This document shows positions 6,497-7,163 of a stretch of DNA of 7,163 bases, piece after piece; the stretch's first letter is position 1; every line of letters begins with the position of its first letter. The notes beneath the pieces were generated by a model. The model had not been told where the DNA came from and did not search any database. It worked only from the letters and a program-made list of their open reading frames with translations. A program made the translations under genes and the position numbers. The DNA comes from an uncultured Oscillibacter sp. (GTDB lineage: Bacteria; Bacillota; Clostridia; Oscillospirales; Oscillospiraceae): contig CALAAN010000231.1 in NCBI GenBank assembly GCA_937884915.1, positions 1 to 7,163 of the forward strand. Reading direction: 5' to 3'.

Positions 6497-6525
6497 ATTA
6501 TAACCGAATGACTGGTTTATTGCAA
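6497..6525 (-). promoter_or_regulatory. Sigma-A promoter of the TAXI-TRAP operon
   Basis: The -35 box TTGCAA (6520-6525) matches 4 of 6. A 17-bp spacer leads to a perfect -10 box TATAAT (6497-6502). Transcription should start near 6490, leaving a leader of about 130 nt before the receptor's ATG. It is the only convincing promoter between the thrS terminator and the operon. Confidence 0.87.
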
Positions 6526-6561
6526 GACGTTTTTGCTTTTTTGGATATTTCGCCAAATTAT

Positions 6562-6573
6562 CGTTGAATTCCG
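6562..6573 (-). repeat. 12-bp direct repeat, copy upstream of the TRAP promoter
   Basis: CGGAATTCAACG is identical to the copy at 6456-6467, 106 bp away start to start, and lies about 40 bp upstream of the -35 box. Between this copy and the thrS terminator (6574-6634) I see only AT-rich sequence with no further clear element. Confidence 0.6.
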
Positions 6574-6634
6574 TCAGCATTCGACCGATTATCCCCTCAA
6601 AAATTTGTCAGGTTTTCAACTTTTTCTTAAGGTA

Positions 6635-6669
6635 TAAAAAATCAGAGCGGCAAAGCGCCGCCCTGATTT
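6635..6669 (-). terminator. Intrinsic terminator of thrS
   Basis: A 13-bp stem (6639-6651 with 6657-6669) closes a 5-nt loop. Its single imperfect pair is a G-U wobble on the minus-strand RNA but an A-C mismatch on the plus strand, which shows the working direction. It is followed by six T on the minus strand (6636-6641). It separates thrS from the transporter operon. Confidence 0.93.
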
Positions 6670-6712
6670 GATGAAGGTCTGTTATGCTGATTATGCAAAA
6701 CCGGTATGCTGT

Positions 6713-7163
6713 TTACTTCTTTTCCTTGTTGTCCACGACCTGCTTGAGAAGCGCGGAGAACTCATCCATGCTCATCGCGCCGAGGTCGCCGTCCGCGCGG
6801 TGGCGCGGAGACACGGTGCCGTTTTCCATGTCGCGGTCGCCGACGACAAGCATGTAGGGCACCTTCTCCATCTGCGCGTCGCGGATCTTGCGGCCGATCT
6901 TCTCATTGCGGTAGTCGACCTCAACGCGGAAGCCCATGTCCTCGAGCTTCCTGGCCTGTTCGGCGCAGTAGTCGGCGGCGCGGTCGGTGACGGGCAGGAA
7001 GCGGACCTGCTCGGGCGCCATCCACGTCGGCAGCGCACCGGCATACTCCTCGATGAGGTAGGCGAGCGTGCGCTCGTAGCAGCCGAGCGACGTGCGGTGG
7101 ATGATGTATGGCAGCTTCTTCTCACCGTTCTCGTCGATGTAGTACATGCCGAAGCGCTCGGCA
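6713..7163 (-). CDS. thrS: Threonyl-tRNA synthetase, C-terminal fragment (5' end outside the window)
   Basis: ThrRS charges tRNA-Thr with threonine in the cytoplasm. Only the last 150 or so residues are present; the reading frame stays open past the window edge (AERFGMYYIDENGEK), so the ATG at 7147 is internal. The fragment begins at the end of the class II catalytic domain with IHRTSLGCYERTLAYLIEEYAG. Its His corresponds to a zinc ligand of ThrRS, and the GxxER is class II motif 3, with Cys where many ThrRS have Ser. The HGTP anticodon-binding domain follows, with LPTWMAPEQVRFLPV, VDYRNEKIGRKIRDAQ and VPYMLVVGDRDMENGTV. The Lys-rich C terminus (DNKEKK) is a normal end for the family. The stop is TAA at 6713-6715, and a terminator follows about 45 bp later, so the gene is not co-transcribed with the transporter operon. 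Confidence 0.96.
   Translation of the reverse strand, partial: AERFGMYYIDENGEKKLPYIIHRTSLGCYERTLAYLIEEYAGALPTWMAPEQVRFLPVTDRAADYCAEQARKLEDMGFRVEVDYRNEKIGRKIRDAQMEKVPYMLVVGDRDMENGTVSPRHRADGDLGAMSMDEFSALLKQVVDNKEKK

Noticed and set aside
6591..6620. A second possible TRAP promoter (TTGAAA with GATAAT)
   Set aside because: The spacer is 20 bp, too long for sigma-A, and the alternative CTGACA box leaves only 12 bp. The promoter at 6497-6525 is far better.

Overview
The window is bacterial and entirely coded on the minus strand, so genes are read from right to left. GC-rich codon use, AGGAGG-type ribosome binding sites, sigma-A promoters, simple hairpin/U-tract terminators, RNase Y and a clostridial 'LSPSTQ'-type cell-wall amidase point to a Gram-positive Clostridia, probably an Oscillospiraceae/Ruminococcaceae-like gut anaerobe. 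The family placement is inferred from protein style, not from any search.

Layout in transcription order (right to left). (1) 6713-7163: the C-terminal end of threonyl-tRNA synthetase, cut by the window edge and closed by a strong terminator at 6635-6669. (2) 6362-6712: a 351-bp non-coding stretch holding that terminator, a near-consensus sigma-A promoter (6497-6525), a perfect 12-bp direct repeat flanking the promoter, and a GC-rich, foldable leader. (3) 2632-6361: a three-gene TAXI-type TRAP transporter operon made of a TAXI lipoprotein receptor, a DUF1850 membrane-anchored protein and a fused DctQ-DctM permease, closed by a terminator at 2584-2611. (4) 1786-2529: an Amidase_3 peptidoglycan amidase with a C-terminal SH3-like domain, in a monocistronic position with no good sigma-A promoter. 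(5) 56-1609: RNase Y with its own near-consensus promoter (1717-1745), a leader of about 100 nt, and a terminator touching its stop codon.

The transporter genes work as one machine. The lipoprotein captures a small solute outside the membrane, probably an organic acid or amino acid, and the fused permease imports it using an ion gradient. DUF1850 genes commonly accompany this cassette but have no known role. The flanking genes (thrS, rny) are housekeeping, so the transporter operon looks like a separately promoted insert between them.

I see no mobile element, CRISPR array, tRNA or rRNA, and no new multi-gene system. The points most worth a second look are regulatory: the 12-bp repeat pair around the TRAP promoter, the alternative pairings in its leader, and a 15-bp perfect hairpin inside the start of the DUF1850 gene. 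The amidase also lacks the usual first zinc histidine.
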